The notes beneath the pieces were generated by a model that did no database searches, was not told where the DNA came from, and worked only from the letters and a program-made list of their open reading frames with translations. A stretch of 41,055 nt of DNA, taken from contig JAKOSN010000224.1 in assembly GCA_029777335.1 (NCBI GenBank), positions 1 through 41,055 on the forward strand, given 5' to 3'. This document shows, in pieces, positions 40,950 to 41,055 of this stretch. The number at the start of each line of letters is the position of its first letter. The stretch's first letter is position 1. Origin of the DNA: Planctomycetota bacterium. Its GTDB lineage: Bacteria > Planctomycetota > Planctomycetia > Gemmatales > Gemmataceae. The translations under genes and the position numbers were made by a program.

Positions 40950-41055
40950 TTACTTTCGATACTGAAACTCTGCACTGGCAAACATTGCCTGGCAGAACGC
41001 ACTCCACAATTCGCGTTCTTGCCCCGTGGTTGAACGACGATCTGTTGTCAATTGA
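40950..41055 (-). CDS. C-terminal end of a DUF1553 family protein, cut by the right window edge
   Basis: A minus-strand frame enters at the right edge and stops at TAA 40950-40952. The 34 visible residues include GQERELWSAFCQAMFASAEF followed by QYRK, which matches the typical DUF1553 C-terminus (Trp, then CxALxxSxEFxY). It is 118 bases upstream of the DUF1501 gene, the usual partner order, so the call is supported by both sequence and position. Only the extreme end is visible, so domains and start cannot be described. Confidence 0.7.
   Translation of the reverse strand, partial: QLTTDRRSTTGQERELWSAFCQAMFASAEFQYRK

Overview
The window looks like a chromosomal segment of a planctomycete, most likely from the Gemmatales (Gemmataceae-like). 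The evidence is the family content: a DUF1501 Tat-exported protein preceded by the tail of a DUF1553 protein, a giant secreted dehydrogenase-like propeller + HEAT + cytochrome c + DUF1080 protein, a second LamG/propeller protein, a planctomycete-type Ser/Thr kinase with a DSGI-repeat linker, and high-GC coding sequence with very long antisense open frames. No rRNA, tRNA, CRISPR array, transposase, prophage or origin was seen. The assignment to a phylum is inference from protein families, not from a marker gene.

Layout. 1-3680 (minus strand): a small membrane-anchored protein, a PEP-hydrolase-like TIM-barrel protein and, 37 bases after it, a secreted LamG + beta-propeller protein cut by the left edge. 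4248-9643 (plus): the conserved prkA - DUF444/yeaH - spoVR stress/sporulation-type cluster, followed by a fourth, overlapping gene of unknown function. 9712-17778 (minus): an RND efflux operon with one lipoprotein adaptor and two tandem HAE1-type pumps, driven by a promoter with a TetR-type palindrome just downstream of the -10 box. 18067-19695 (plus): a secreted DUF5060/DUF4038 glycoside hydrolase-like protein. 19761-20564 (minus): a secreted alpha/beta-hydrolase esterase. 20762-24805 (plus): the 1347-residue dehydrogenase/cytochrome/DUF1080 composite.

24947-29004 (plus): a very unusual kinase-PilM-GspF-like fusion and a family 2 glycosyltransferase. 29323-33170 (plus): a secreted S41 C-terminal-processing protease fused to a caspase-like domain whose catalytic dyad is replaced, then a secreted DUF2891 protein. 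33477-39275 (plus): a complete tripartite efflux operon (TolC-like, CusB-like, CzcA/CusA-like). 39413-41055 (minus): DUF1501 and the last codons of a DUF1553 gene.

How the parts fit. Most products are exported or envelope-associated: carbohydrate/ester degradation (glycoside hydrolase-like, esterase, DUF1080, sugar-dehydrogenase-like propellers), electron transfer (cytochrome c), protein processing (S41) and efflux (two RND systems). Convergent gene pairs are separated by strong perfect or near-perfect hairpins (9661-9692, 19702-19742, 39337-39365), and similar hairpins end the 20762 and 29323 genes. The most novel item is the 24947-28015 gene, in which an intact protein kinase is joined to a PilM-like ATPase fold that appears circularly permuted and ends in a GspF/PilC N-terminal-like segment.
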